Shown here: positions 10,161 to 19,055 of the stretch, in pieces
Position numbering within the stretch: position 1 is the stretch's first letter
Layout: the number at the start of each line of letters is the position of its first letter
Assembly (NCBI GenBank): GCA_964472785.1
Contig: CAYYMH010000003.1
Location: forward strand, 1-64,000
Length of the DNA stretch: 64,000 bases
From: CAYYMH01 sp964472785
GTDB taxonomy: Bacteria > Zhuqueibacterota > Zhuqueibacteria > Thermofontimicrobiales > Thermofontimicrobiaceae
Direction of reading: 5' to 3'
Position numbers and translations under genes: made by a program
The notes under the pieces: generated by a model
What the model was told of the DNA's origin: nothing
Databases searched by the model: none
The model's input: only the letters and a program-made list of their open reading frames with translations

Positions 10161-10191
10161 CGGGTAGTTTTGGAAAGGACTTTTGTTTTAA

Positions 10192-12045
10192 ATGAAACAT
10201 GTTGCTAAGTTTATTTTTGTATTATTGTTCATTTTTTTAAATAATGTATCAGCTCAAGAGGACGAATTGCGCGGCGTCTGGATCGCCTGGGCTGGAAAAA
10301 ATATTCCGTCCAAAGTGGAAATTTCCCAAATGATGGAGGACATTGCCGAGCATAACATGAACGCAGTCTATGTCGATGTCTGGCGATACAGTTATCCGTA
10401 TTATCGGAGTCAGGTTTACTACGATTTAACCGGTTACTGGACAGATCCGGCACTTGCCGAAGGCCGGGATGTGCTGGAAGACATGATTGCTGAAGCGCAC
10501 AGAGTCGGGCTGCAGGTGGAAGCCTGGTTTGAGTACGGTTTTGTCGCCTGTCAGGGAGATGCCGATATTCTTTTTCAATTGTACCCGGACTGGTTTGCCA
10601 GAAAAAAGGATGGCTCGGTATTATTCAACGGCGATTATCGCTATAAATGGCTTTCCCATTGCCATCCCCGGTCGCAGCAATTTCTGATCGATCTGGCACA
10701 GGAAGTCGCTCTGAAGTATGACATCGACGGCATTGAAATGGACCGAATTCGTTATCCGGAGTTGAACTGTGGCTACGATCAATTTACGGTGAATTTGTAT
10801 AAACAGGAGCATAACGGCAATGAACCTCCGCAAAACACCAATGATTCCGCATGGATGAGATGGCGGGCTGACAAACTGACGGAATTTATGCACATGTTTT
10901 ATGATTCGATAAAAGCAGTGCGACCGGATATTCCAATTAGTAACGCGCCGATTATTTACCCGTACGGCTATTATAATTTCTGTCAGGACTGGCGTCCCTG
11001 GATCAATCAGGGACATTTGGATTTTGTGACGCCACAGGTTTATCGGGCGGCACATTCATCTTATTTAAGCGAGCTTACAACACAGCTTACTTATGTGAAT
11101 GACAAGGATAAATTTTATCCGGGATTGACTTCGATTGCGAATCAGTATCTGGTGCCAACCAATGAGATTGTAAAAATGGTTCGCACGACACGCAATAAAA
11201 ACCTGTCCGGTCACGTCATCTGGTATTATAACACATTAGCGGATGATTTGCCTACTTTAAAAAATGAGGTCTATCAGCAAAAAGTGAATATCCCCAATAG
11301 ACCGCCTGATTGGAGAAAACCGGCAATCATCGTGAATGAAACGGATTCAAACGCGATAAAAACGTCCGGTTGGACAGAATACACCACGTTGAGTGGTTTT
11401 GAGGGAGGATGTTTGTACACAACATCCAACCTAAATGAGTCCCTTGAATATTACGCTAACATCGAAGAAAGCGGGTTGTATGAATTGTATTGCTTCAATA
11501 TTTACCACTGGAATGCAACCCGTAATGCGCATTATGAAATATTTCATCAGGATGGCATCGATACAGTTTTGGTAAACCAAAACAAAGCGGGAACGGTTCG
11601 TTGGTTCAAAATTGGTGATTATTATTTTAACGAAGGCGAGAGCCAAAGATTAGTGAGATTGAGTAATAATCATGGGACAGACCGGATTCTTTTTGCCGAT
11701 GCGATTATGGTATTAAATACGAATCGCCCGCAACAGATTGTAAGTCATATCGATTCAAAAAGTTCAAACAAAAATAGGATTGCGGATTTTACGCTGTTTC
11801 AAAATTATCCCAATCCGTTCAACGCCATGACTACGATTCGATTTCATTTGAAAAACGATGAGAAAGTGGTGCTTAATTTATTCGATGTACAGGGAAGAAA
11901 AATAAAAACATTACTAAACAGTACATTTTCAGCCGGTGATCATCATGTTGTCTTGAATGCAAAAGATATCGTCAGCGGCCTTTACTTTTTTCAATTAATT
12001 GTAAATCAAAAATCTCAAATCAAAAAAACGGTGTTCGTGAAATAA
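10192..12045 (+). CDS. Secreted glycosyl hydrolase-like family 10 (GHL10) protein with golvesin-like and T9SS sorting domains
   Basis: This is a predicted extracellular glycoside hydrolase of the GHL10 (formerly DUF187) TIM-barrel group. The signal peptide ends VSAQ. The barrel starts ELRGVWIAW, continues AVYVDVWRYSYPYY and VGLQVEAWFEYG, and carries IDGIEMDRIRYPE, where acidic residues at strand ends could be catalytic. The module covers about residues 22-375. Residues about 395-525 resemble the golvesin C-terminal-like domain (SGLYELYCFNIYHW, ending ILFADAIMVL), common in exported hydrolases. The last 80 residues are a T9SS sorting domain (NYPNPFNAMTTIRFHL, SGLYFFQLIV). The substrate is unknown. 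Its stop is directly followed by the ROK regulator, suggesting one transcript. Confidence 0.8.
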   Translation: MKHVAKFIFVLLFIFLNNVSAQEDELRGVWIAWAGKNIPSKVEISQMMEDIAEHNMNAVYVDVWRYSYPYYRSQVYYDLTGYWTDPALAEGRDVLEDMIAEAHRVGLQVEAWFEYGFVACQGDADILFQLYPDWFARKKDGSVLFNGDYRYKWLSHCHPRSQQFLIDLAQEVALKYDIDGIEMDRIRYPELNCGYDQFTVNLYKQEHNGNEPPQNTNDSAWMRWRADKLTEFMHMFYDSIKAVRPDIPISNAPIIYPYGYYNFCQDWRPWINQGHLDFVTPQVYRAAHSSYLSELTTQLTYVNDKDKFYPGLTSIANQYLVPTNEIVKMVRTTRNKNLSGHVIWYYNTLADDLPTLKNEVYQQKVNIPNRPPDWRKPAIIVNETDSNAIKTSGWTEYTTLSGFEGGCLYTTSNLNESLEYYANIEESGLYELYCFNIYHWNATRNAHYEIFHQDGIDTVLVNQNKAGTVRWFKIGDYYFNEGESQRLVRLSNNHGTDRILFADAIMVLNTNRPQQIVSHIDSKSSNKNRIADFTLFQNYPNPFNAMTTIRFHLKNDEKVVLNLFDVQGRKIKTLLNSTFSAGDHHVVLNAKDIVSGLYFFQLIVNQKSQIKKTVFVK

Positions 12046-12046
12046 A

Positions 12047-13288
12047 ATGCATGAAAAAGCAGATTCTCAACTGATAAAAACGCTGAATGAAAAACGAATC
12101 TTGAATCTTATCCGTGAGAAAGGACCGATTTCGCGGAACGAATTATCAAAGGTAAGCAAAATATCGAAAGTAGCGGTTTCTGAAATCGTTTCGCGTATCG
12201 ATGAGGCTGGATATATTATTGAGATCGGTAAAGGAAAATCAACCAGTCGCGGTGGTAAACGACCGACATTGATCAAATTGAATCCTGATTCCGGTTATGT
12301 CATCGCCATGGAGATTAAGCGAAGTTATGCAACCATCGCGCTGGCAAATATTGAATCGGACATTAAAGATCGGACCTTGCTGAATTACCAGCCCGGCATT
12401 TCGATTGATGATGCGCTTTCAAAGATCATCCGGCAAATTGATTTGCTATTGGAAAAGAATCAGATCAGCAAAGAAAAATTAGTGAGTATTGGTATCGGTA
12501 TTCCCGGATTTATCAACTACAACAAAGGGGAACTCCAATTTGCTGATACTCTGCAGGGGTGGGCAAATTTACCATTATCAGCAAGATTTTCTCAATATTA
12601 TGGAGTACCGACCATTCTCGAAAATGACGTCAACACCATTGCGCTGGGAGAAAAACTGCTGGGCGCCGGTCTCGGTCGCCGAAATATTGTCTGTGTCTGG
12701 ATCGGAGAAGGGATCGGCGCGGGCATCATCATGGGAGGACAATTAATCCGTGGCGCTACCGGAAACGCCGGCGAGATCGGTTATTTGGAATTGGGTCACC
12801 ACGTTTGGAATTATGAGCAACTGAAAAGTCTGTATCAGGGACAAAAGTATTTTGGTGAAATTCTTTCTGAAGTCAATCTCTATGATCGGCTTAGATTTAA
12901 ACTTCAGCGAAAGATTGATGATAATCTGAATCATGAGATCCTCAAACAGATCATTCTCGAAGGGGATCGAGGAGATGAGACGATCAAATCGATCCTGAAA
13001 GAGTACGCGTATTTGCTGTCGCTGCTGTGCGTTTTCATTATCAAAACAATCAATCCGAGCCTGATCATTTTGAACGGATTGGTTATCGAAAACTCACATT
13101 ATACGTTGGAACAAATAAGAGAATTTGTTAAACAAGGTATGATAAACATACCATTTAAGCCCAGCACCATTGTGCTTGGTGAATTAAAATCAGAAGCCGG
13201 TGTGAAAGGGGCGATTGCACTGGCTCTGCAAACGATTTTCGAGCCGCCGGTTACAAGGAGTGGTAATCATCTGAAGTTCCAAAAATAA
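12047..13288 (+). CDS. ROK family transcriptional regulator (NagC/XylR type)
   Basis: This is a sugar-responsive DNA-binding regulator. Residues about 8-75 form a winged helix-turn-helix (NEKRILNLIREKGPISRNEL, then SKVAVSEIVSRIDEAGYI). Residues about 80-400 are a ROK fold related to glucokinases, with GIGIPGFIN, NDVNTIALGE and GEGIGAGIIMGG. The metal-binding Cys cluster usual after the GEIGYLELG-like segment is absent here (HHVWNYEQL), as in some non-catalytic members. Length 413 is normal. It starts one base after the GHL10 stop. Position suggests that it controls the surrounding glycan genes (GHL10, phosphohexomutase, GH94, NanE-NanK), with an amino sugar or its phosphate as likely effector; this is inference. 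Confidence 0.85.
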   Translation: MHEKADSQLIKTLNEKRILNLIREKGPISRNELSKVSKISKVAVSEIVSRIDEAGYIIEIGKGKSTSRGGKRPTLIKLNPDSGYVIAMEIKRSYATIALANIESDIKDRTLLNYQPGISIDDALSKIIRQIDLLLEKNQISKEKLVSIGIGIPGFINYNKGELQFADTLQGWANLPLSARFSQYYGVPTILENDVNTIALGEKLLGAGLGRRNIVCVWIGEGIGAGIIMGGQLIRGATGNAGEIGYLELGHHVWNYEQLKSLYQGQKYFGEILSEVNLYDRLRFKLQRKIDDNLNHEILKQIILEGDRGDETIKSILKEYAYLLSLLCVFIIKTINPSLIILNGLVIENSHYTLEQIREFVKQGMINIPFKPSTIVLGELKSEAGVKGAIALALQTIFEPPVTRSGNHLKFQK

Positions 13289-13432
13289 AACAGCTCTATT
13301 GTTGATCAAGTAGTCTGAACGATATTGAGGTCTTTTGATCGCTTAAGGTGCAATCCACCTTTGCACATCACCAGAAAATTGAATCCATTTTATCTAATTC
13401 ATTTTAAATTTTAACCAAGGTTAGGAGGATTT

Positions 13433-16400
13433 ATGAAACAATTTACAATCATTGTTTTCCTGTTGATGACCACAGTCGCATTCGGACAATTTGCGACTGA
13501 ATGGGAGTATTCCCAATCAGCCGGCAATTTACCGCCCTGGTTTGAAACGAATGACTCCCGCCGCGGTTTAGCATACGGTGTGTTCGATGGCAACGATCGG
13601 GTTTATGTTGCCAATCACGGTGTCAGTGGCGTGGTCATTCTGGATGCCGCTACCGGCGATTCAGTTGGTATTTTGAATCAGAGTGGAACCAGAGTCGAAG
13701 ACATTGAAGTCACGGAAGACGGCGTTATCATTGGCTGTAACTTGATCGCGCCGCCATGGGTGCCTGGTGATTTCAAAATTTACAAATGGTCGTCTGAAAC
13801 CGGAGTCCGGGAGGAAGAAATTGTGTATTCCAATCCTAACGAATACCGGTTGGGCGACAAAATCACGGTTGTCGGTGATTACGCGGCGGGGACGGCTGAA
13901 ATTTACGCAGCCGTTGGTAACAGCAACAAGATTTTGAAATGGACCATGACCGATGCGGCATTTGATAGCACGCCGGTTGAGATTACGGTCGATAATATCG
14001 GCAGTTTCGGCACAATGCCCTCGGTGGCTCCACTTGGTATGGGAGACGCGAACTTCTTTGTCAATGGTAACAGCATCAATCCGTTCGAGTGTGCTGCTAC
14101 TGGCGACACCATTGGTCACGTATCCGGTGATCTGGTCGGGAACGGAAGCAGTGCCATTCGATCTTTTAACGCGAATTCCAATGTTTACATCGTCACCTAT
14201 CAGTGGTTCAATAAAGAGAATGCTCATTTGCTCGATGTGACTGACGGAGCTGCCAACGCAATCAGTTTGGGTGAGACTCCCATTCTCGGCGATAATACCA
14301 ATGGTAATGGAACCGGTGACGTTGATTTCAAGGATAACGGAGACGGTACCTACACCATTTTCGTATTAGCCTGTAATAACGGTGTCGGAGCTTACATGAT
14401 GGAGCTTCCTGAAATTGAAGTCACGACAATTGCCGAGGCAAAAGTGGATGCGAATAACGATTTTCAACCGGACAGACTTGGTGAAGTCGTTACCATCAAA
14501 GGTATTGTTACATCAACCAATTTTCGACCCGGATTGACCCAGTATTATTTGCAGGATATGACGGCAGGTATTGCCATGTATCCGCCCTCGTCCGCAAATA
14601 TTTCCCTGGATTTAAATTTTGGAGATGAAATTCTGATCACTGGTGAAGTGGATCAATACCGCGGCTTATCGCTGATCGATCCGGCGTCGGCAGAGGATGT
14701 GACCGTTCTGAGCACAGGCAATACGGTGGAACCCAAAAAGATCACTGTCGCGGAAGTGAATGAAGAAAACGAAGCTTTATTGGTGCAAATTGACAGTGTC
14801 TGGATTGTGGATATGGGTCAGTGGCCTGGCGAAGGAAGCAGCGGCAGTGTGGATATCACGGACGGAAAAGATACGACTTATATTTTTATCGACCGCGACA
14901 CGGATCTGGATGGCTGGATGCCACCCAGCGGGATGATGAACCTGATCGCTTTGGTCGATCAATATTCTTCAGCTTCGGATGTTTACGATGATGGCTATTC
15001 ACTGCGCGGTACTTTTCGTGAAAATTTCATTGACATTTCACCGCCAGTGATTCCCAATATTGTGATAAACGAAATCAATTACAATCCCATCGAATCCGGT
15101 AGAGACACGACAGAGTTTGTTGAATTGTTCAATGCTGAAGAAGATACGGTTGAATTGAGCGGATTTATGTTCAATGAAGGATTCAATTTTACCTTTCCGG
15201 AGGGCTCAATAATCAATCCGGGTGAATATATCGTGATTGCGGTGGATAGCGCTGCTTTCAGAAATTATTACGGTTTTGATGCGCATTATGAATGGGATAG
15301 TGGCGCACTGAGCAATGGCGGGGAAGATATTCGACTTGTTAATGCGGATACAATTGTCGTAGATTATGTGGATTATAATGACGCTGCTCCCTGGCCTACA
15401 GAGTGTGACGGAAACGGTCCTTCACTCGAACTTATCGATCCTGCGCTGGATAATAGCCTGGGAGAGAACTGGCAGGATAGCTATGTGGATGGAGGCACGC
15501 CCGGCGCTGAGAATTCAGAAAAATATGTGCCGGAAGCAGAATCACTATTTCCACTCTGGTCGCAGACGCAAGCAGCGGATAATTATCCGGCTTACATGTC
15601 CACCAGTAATTACGAACGTGGTATGGCGTACGGAAAAGTAAACGGCATGGACCGGGTCTATATTGTTACCCGCTGGGGTGATCACCGCGTTGTGATTCAT
15701 GATGCGATTTCCGGCGATTCTGTTGGTGTTATTCCAAAACCACCGCAGGCAGAAGGCGTTGGCTATTTTCATCTGAATTGTGTCGATGTTTCGGACGATG
15801 GCGTCATCTTTGTTTGTAACATGTCACTCGGTTCCGATGTAGCGCATCCGTTCCGTGTTTACAGTTGGACAAGTGAAACGGCTGATGCAGCAACCGCAGT
15901 TTCGTATGACGCTGCGCTGGGACGAATGGGTGATATGTTCAGCGTTTACGGAAGCGTGAGCGATAACTCTGTCACTATTTATGCCGGCGTCGCGAATTCG
16001 AATCTATTTGTTAAATTCACCACCGCAGATAACGGAGCGACATTTACGCCCGAAGTGATTACACTTGAGGATGGAAGTTTCGGAACGTTGTCCAATATAG
16101 CTGATGCCGGAGATGGCACACTTTACATCAAATCGTATGGGAAACCGCTGGTTCACATTAATGCTGATGGTACAGTGATTGATACGGTTTCCACAGAAGT
16201 GGTTGGTTCGGGCGCTTCCAAAATCAAGTTCATGTCTGACGGAGAGAAAAAACACCTGTTAGTGTACTATCCGGATGTCGGTGGATCGGGTGATTTGGAA
16301 AAATTACACGTGATCGACCTGACTAACGGTGATGAAAATGCTTATGTTGCTTACTACTCATCATCCATTGGTTCATTAGCCAACGGTAACGGTACTGGCT

Positions 16401-17350
16401 CCGTGGACATCATGCCGCTGGGCAATGAAAAATTTGTGTATTATCTGTTTGGAACGAATAACGGTTTGGCTGCATTCACTAATGATGAGAATTTCGTGTT
16501 AGCCAATCTCGACACGCTATTTTATGGCGATACACCAATTATCCACGATAATCCCTACGGAGACGGATATATTGCCGGAACAAACTCCTACGGTGATCTG
16601 GGTAAATATCAGCGTTTTGATTTTAATGATCAGGATGCTTTGGTTGGTTTCAGAGTGTATTTCGGCGTAAAAAATATCGTTGGAGAGTCGGATTCGCTCG
16701 ATATGGTCGTCAGAACTGTGGATCAGAACGGTGCTCCGGGTGATCTGTTGGGATCGGCGAGAACCACAACAGACGCATTGGACACGACGCTGGTAGGCAG
16801 TACCTTTTTCCTGGACAACCCGATTACTGTTACTGGTCCTGTGTTTATCGGATTTGAATGGGATGCCTCGGTTGATGATGAGTTCGCTATTTTCGCGGAC
16901 GCGGACAGCGAAGGTGAAGGCGCTAATCGAGTTTGGGAAAAATTCGAAGATGGCAGCTATAATGACTTTGGTTCCACACTTAATCCGGGATTTTCCTGGC
17001 TTGTTGATGTAGATTTGTGGATTGCTGCTTATTACAAAAAAGCCACACCGACGTCGGTAAAAAATGACAATGAAAACGGTATGGTGAAGCAATTTACGTT
17101 ACGTCAGAATTACCCCAATCCGTTTAATCCCACGACCTCGATTTCGTTTGCATTGCCAGGAGCAGCGCAAATTGAAATAACGGTCTATAATGTTATGGGA
17201 CAAAAAGTGGATGAAATTTTTAAAGGCAAGTTAAGTGCCGGAAGCCATACCTTCCATTTTAAAGCCGATCATTTGTCGAGTGGCGTATATTTTTACAAAT
17301 TGAAGGCTGACGACTTTACCGCTGTCAGAAAGATGTTGCTGGTAAAATAA
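13433..17350 (+). CDS. Large secreted multidomain protein: two propeller-like modules, OB-fold, lamin-tail domain, T9SS sorting
   Basis: This 1305-residue exported protein has the following order. Signal peptide 1-19 (AFGQ). First propeller-like module about 20-330 (VVILDAATGDSVGIL, VTEDGVIIGCNLIAPP). OB-fold of the nucleic-acid/nuclease type about 340-535 (GEVVTIKGIVTST, YYLQDMTAGIAMY). Lamin-tail domain about 543-690 (VINEINYNPIESG, TEFVELFN, LSNGGEDIRL). Second propeller-like module about 700-1010 (HRVVIHDAISGDSVGVI). Unknown beta domain about 1025-1200, then a T9SS sorting domain (NYPNPFNPTTSISFALP, SSGVYFYKL). The repeated module also appears in the protein at 8184. A strong ribosome binding site (TTAGGAGG) precedes ATG 13433. 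Lamin-tail plus OB domains often accompany extracellular nucleases, but no nuclease domain is seen. Function unknown. Confidence 0.75.
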   Translation: MKQFTIIVFLLMTTVAFGQFATEWEYSQSAGNLPPWFETNDSRRGLAYGVFDGNDRVYVANHGVSGVVILDAATGDSVGILNQSGTRVEDIEVTEDGVIIGCNLIAPPWVPGDFKIYKWSSETGVREEEIVYSNPNEYRLGDKITVVGDYAAGTAEIYAAVGNSNKILKWTMTDAAFDSTPVEITVDNIGSFGTMPSVAPLGMGDANFFVNGNSINPFECAATGDTIGHVSGDLVGNGSSAIRSFNANSNVYIVTYQWFNKENAHLLDVTDGAANAISLGETPILGDNTNGNGTGDVDFKDNGDGTYTIFVLACNNGVGAYMMELPEIEVTTIAEAKVDANNDFQPDRLGEVVTIKGIVTSTNFRPGLTQYYLQDMTAGIAMYPPSSANISLDLNFGDEILITGEVDQYRGLSLIDPASAEDVTVLSTGNTVEPKKITVAEVNEENEALLVQIDSVWIVDMGQWPGEGSSGSVDITDGKDTTYIFIDRDTDLDGWMPPSGMMNLIALVDQYSSASDVYDDGYSLRGTFRENFIDISPPVIPNIVINEINYNPIESGRDTTEFVELFNAEEDTVELSGFMFNEGFNFTFPEGSIINPGEYIVIAVDSAAFRNYYGFDAHYEWDSGALSNGGEDIRLVNADTIVVDYVDYNDAAPWPTECDGNGPSLELIDPALDNSLGENWQDSYVDGGTPGAENSEKYVPEAESLFPLWSQTQAADNYPAYMSTSNYERGMAYGKVNGMDRVYIVTRWGDHRVVIHDAISGDSVGVIPKPPQAEGVGYFHLNCVDVSDDGVIFVCNMSLGSDVAHPFRVYSWTSETADAATAVSYDAALGRMGDMFSVYGSVSDNSVTIYAGVANSNLFVKFTTADNGATFTPEVITLEDGSFGTLSNIADAGDGTLYIKSYGKPLVHINADGTVIDTVSTEVVGSGASKIKFMSDGEKKHLLVYYPDVGGSGDLEKLHVIDLTNGDENAYVAYYSSSIGSLANGNGTGSVDIMPLGNEKFVYYLFGTNNGLAAFTNDENFVLANLDTLFYGDTPIIHDNPYGDGYIAGTNSYGDLGKYQRFDFNDQDALVGFRVYFGVKNIVGESDSLDMVVRTVDQNGAPGDLLGSARTTTDALDTTLVGSTFFLDNPITVTGPVFIGFEWDASVDDEFAIFADADSEGEGANRVWEKFEDGSYNDFGSTLNPGFSWLVDVDLWIAAYYKKATPTSVKNDNENGMVKQFTLRQNYPNPFNPTTSISFALPGAAQIEITVYNVMGQKVDEIFKGKLSAGSHTFHFKADHLSSGVYFYKLKADDFTAVRKMLLVK

Positions 17351-17431
17351 GGACAAATGTCCTCACAAATGCTTTGATGTTTTAGAGTGGTAGCTGTAAT
17401 TTAAAATATTTGGACAAAGCGAAATCATGAG

Positions 17432-17463
17432 AAAGGCTGCTTTAATTGAGCAGCCTTTTTCCA
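17432..17463 (+). terminator. Rho-independent terminator after the large secreted protein
   Basis: AAAGGCTGCT at 17432-17441 pairs with AGCAGCCTTT at 17449-17458 around a 7-base loop, followed by a T run. It lies about 80 bases after the stop at 17350. Confidence 0.8.
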
Positions 17464-17557
17464 AATATGGCTGGTGTTCATTTATTTTCACTGGAATTTA
17501 TGAAAAATTTACTTTATATTTAGTTTACGTTTTTATAATGAAATAATGATGTATTTC

Positions 17558-17632
17558 CCACGAAATACGTCGAAGGCATTCGTCTTGAAAATAACGAAAG
17601 CATTTCTTTGCGTACTTTGGTGTATTTCGTGG
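17558..17632. repeat. Intergenic inverted-repeat element, GCCAC-like family
   Basis: CCACGAAATAC at 17558-17568 has a perfect inverted copy GTATTTCGTGG at 17622-17632. The inner parts also correspond loosely (GAAGGCATTCGTC against GAAATGCTTTCGT on the other strand). It lies just upstream of the phosphohexomutase gene and could form a long hairpin in the leader of its mRNA. Confidence 0.5.
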
Positions 17633-17652
17633 ACAATATTATAAATTGAAAA

Positions 17653-19053
17653 ATGAATCAAATAAAATTTGGAACAGACGGCTGGCGTGCAGTCATCGCG
17701 GATACGTTCACTTTCGATAATTTGAGAACTATTGCTCAAGCGCTATGTGACTTTTTGCATTCTCATTTGGAATTAGAAAAAGGCATCGCCATCTCTTTTG
17801 ATACTCGCTTCATGTCAGCGCAATTTGCGCGTACTCTGGCAGAAGTAATCAGCAGCAATCGCATTCCGGTTTATTTAAGCGATTCATTTACGCCGACACC
17901 AGTATTGTCCTATGCCGTCAAGCACAGAGAATTATCAGCGGGCATTATGGTCACTGCCAGCCATAATCCGTATTATTACAACGGAGTGAAATTTAAGGCA
18001 TCCTATGGCGGCCCGGTTCAGGATCAATTCACTCGGGAAGTGGAAAAATTATTAAATCAAAACAAACCCCGTCATGATTCGGATTTAATCAAACACCTGA
18101 GTCACAAAACGGATTTTTTTGATGACTATAAAACGCATGTCAAACAAATCATAGATTTTGATGCCATCGCATCATTCGATAAAAAAATTGTTTTTGATCC
18201 GATGCATGGCGCTGGATGTGGTTACTTTGAAAAATTATTGAATGAGACAGAATTAGAGATTGAGTACATTAATAATAATCCGGATGCTACGTTTGCCGGA
18301 AGATTGCCTGAGCCAACTCCAAAGAATTTATCGGAATTACGAAAGCAGGTTGTGAATAATAAAGCGGTTTTGGCGCTGGCAACGGATGGGGACGCAGACC
18401 GTTTTGGTGTGATTGATGAATATGGTGAATTTGTTCAATTACATGATTTGATGCCACTGTTATTTTCTTATTTAATTGAAGAAAAAAAACTCGGTGGTGA
18501 TGTGGTGAGAACGACATCCATGGCAGACACCATCGACAGGTTGGCTGAAAAACATGGAAGAAAGGTGACTGAAGTGCCGGTGGGGTTCAAAAATGTGTGT
18601 GAAAAAATGTTGAAGATGGATATCCTGATTGGCGGAGAAGAAAGCGGTGGTTTTGGTTTCAAAAACCATATCCCGGAGCGTGACGGGATATTTTCCTGTT
18701 TATTGCTCCTTGAAATGTTGAGCGTTCGGGATAAATCGCTTTCAGAAATGGTCGAATCACTGCGGAAGGAGTTTGGACCATTTAGCTACGGTCGCATTGA
18801 CAAATATTTTAATCCGGAAGTTATGCATAAAAATCTCAAAACACTGAGAGACACGCCACCGGAAAAATTCGGACAGTTTAACATGGATCGGGTCTCAATT
18901 ATTGACGGGATAAAATTTTATTTTTCCGATAATTCCTGGATGCTGATGCGGGTTTCGCAGACTGAACCCCTGGGACGAATTTATGTAGGTTCGGATAACG
19001 ATCAAAAAATAAGTCAATTATTGCAGATGGGTACAGACCTGTTAACGAAATAA
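17653..19053 (+). CDS. Phosphoglucomutase/phosphomannomutase (alpha-D-phosphohexomutase family)
   Basis: This cytoplasmic enzyme interconverts hexose 1- and 6-phosphates. All landmarks are visible: substrate-binding start IKFGTDGWRAVIAD, phosphoserine loop TASHNP at about residue 99, metal loop DGDADRFG at about 247, sugar-specificity loop GGEESGGFG near 330, and a C-terminal phosphate-binding region (RVSQTEPLGRIYV). Length 466 is normal. The gene is followed 2 bases later by a GH94 phosphorylase. That enzyme releases a sugar 1-phosphate which this mutase would convert to the 6-phosphate for glycolysis. Glucose, mannose or glucosamine specificity cannot be told from sequence alone. Confidence 0.92.
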   Translation: MNQIKFGTDGWRAVIADTFTFDNLRTIAQALCDFLHSHLELEKGIAISFDTRFMSAQFARTLAEVISSNRIPVYLSDSFTPTPVLSYAVKHRELSAGIMVTASHNPYYYNGVKFKASYGGPVQDQFTREVEKLLNQNKPRHDSDLIKHLSHKTDFFDDYKTHVKQIIDFDAIASFDKKIVFDPMHGAGCGYFEKLLNETELEIEYINNNPDATFAGRLPEPTPKNLSELRKQVVNNKAVLALATDGDADRFGVIDEYGEFVQLHDLMPLLFSYLIEEKKLGGDVVRTTSMADTIDRLAEKHGRKVTEVPVGFKNVCEKMLKMDILIGGEESGGFGFKNHIPERDGIFSCLLLLEMLSVRDKSLSEMVESLRKEFGPFSYGRIDKYFNPEVMHKNLKTLRDTPPEKFGQFNMDRVSIIDGIKFYFSDNSWMLMRVSQTEPLGRIYVGSDNDQKISQLLQMGTDLLTK

Positions 19054-19055
19054 AT

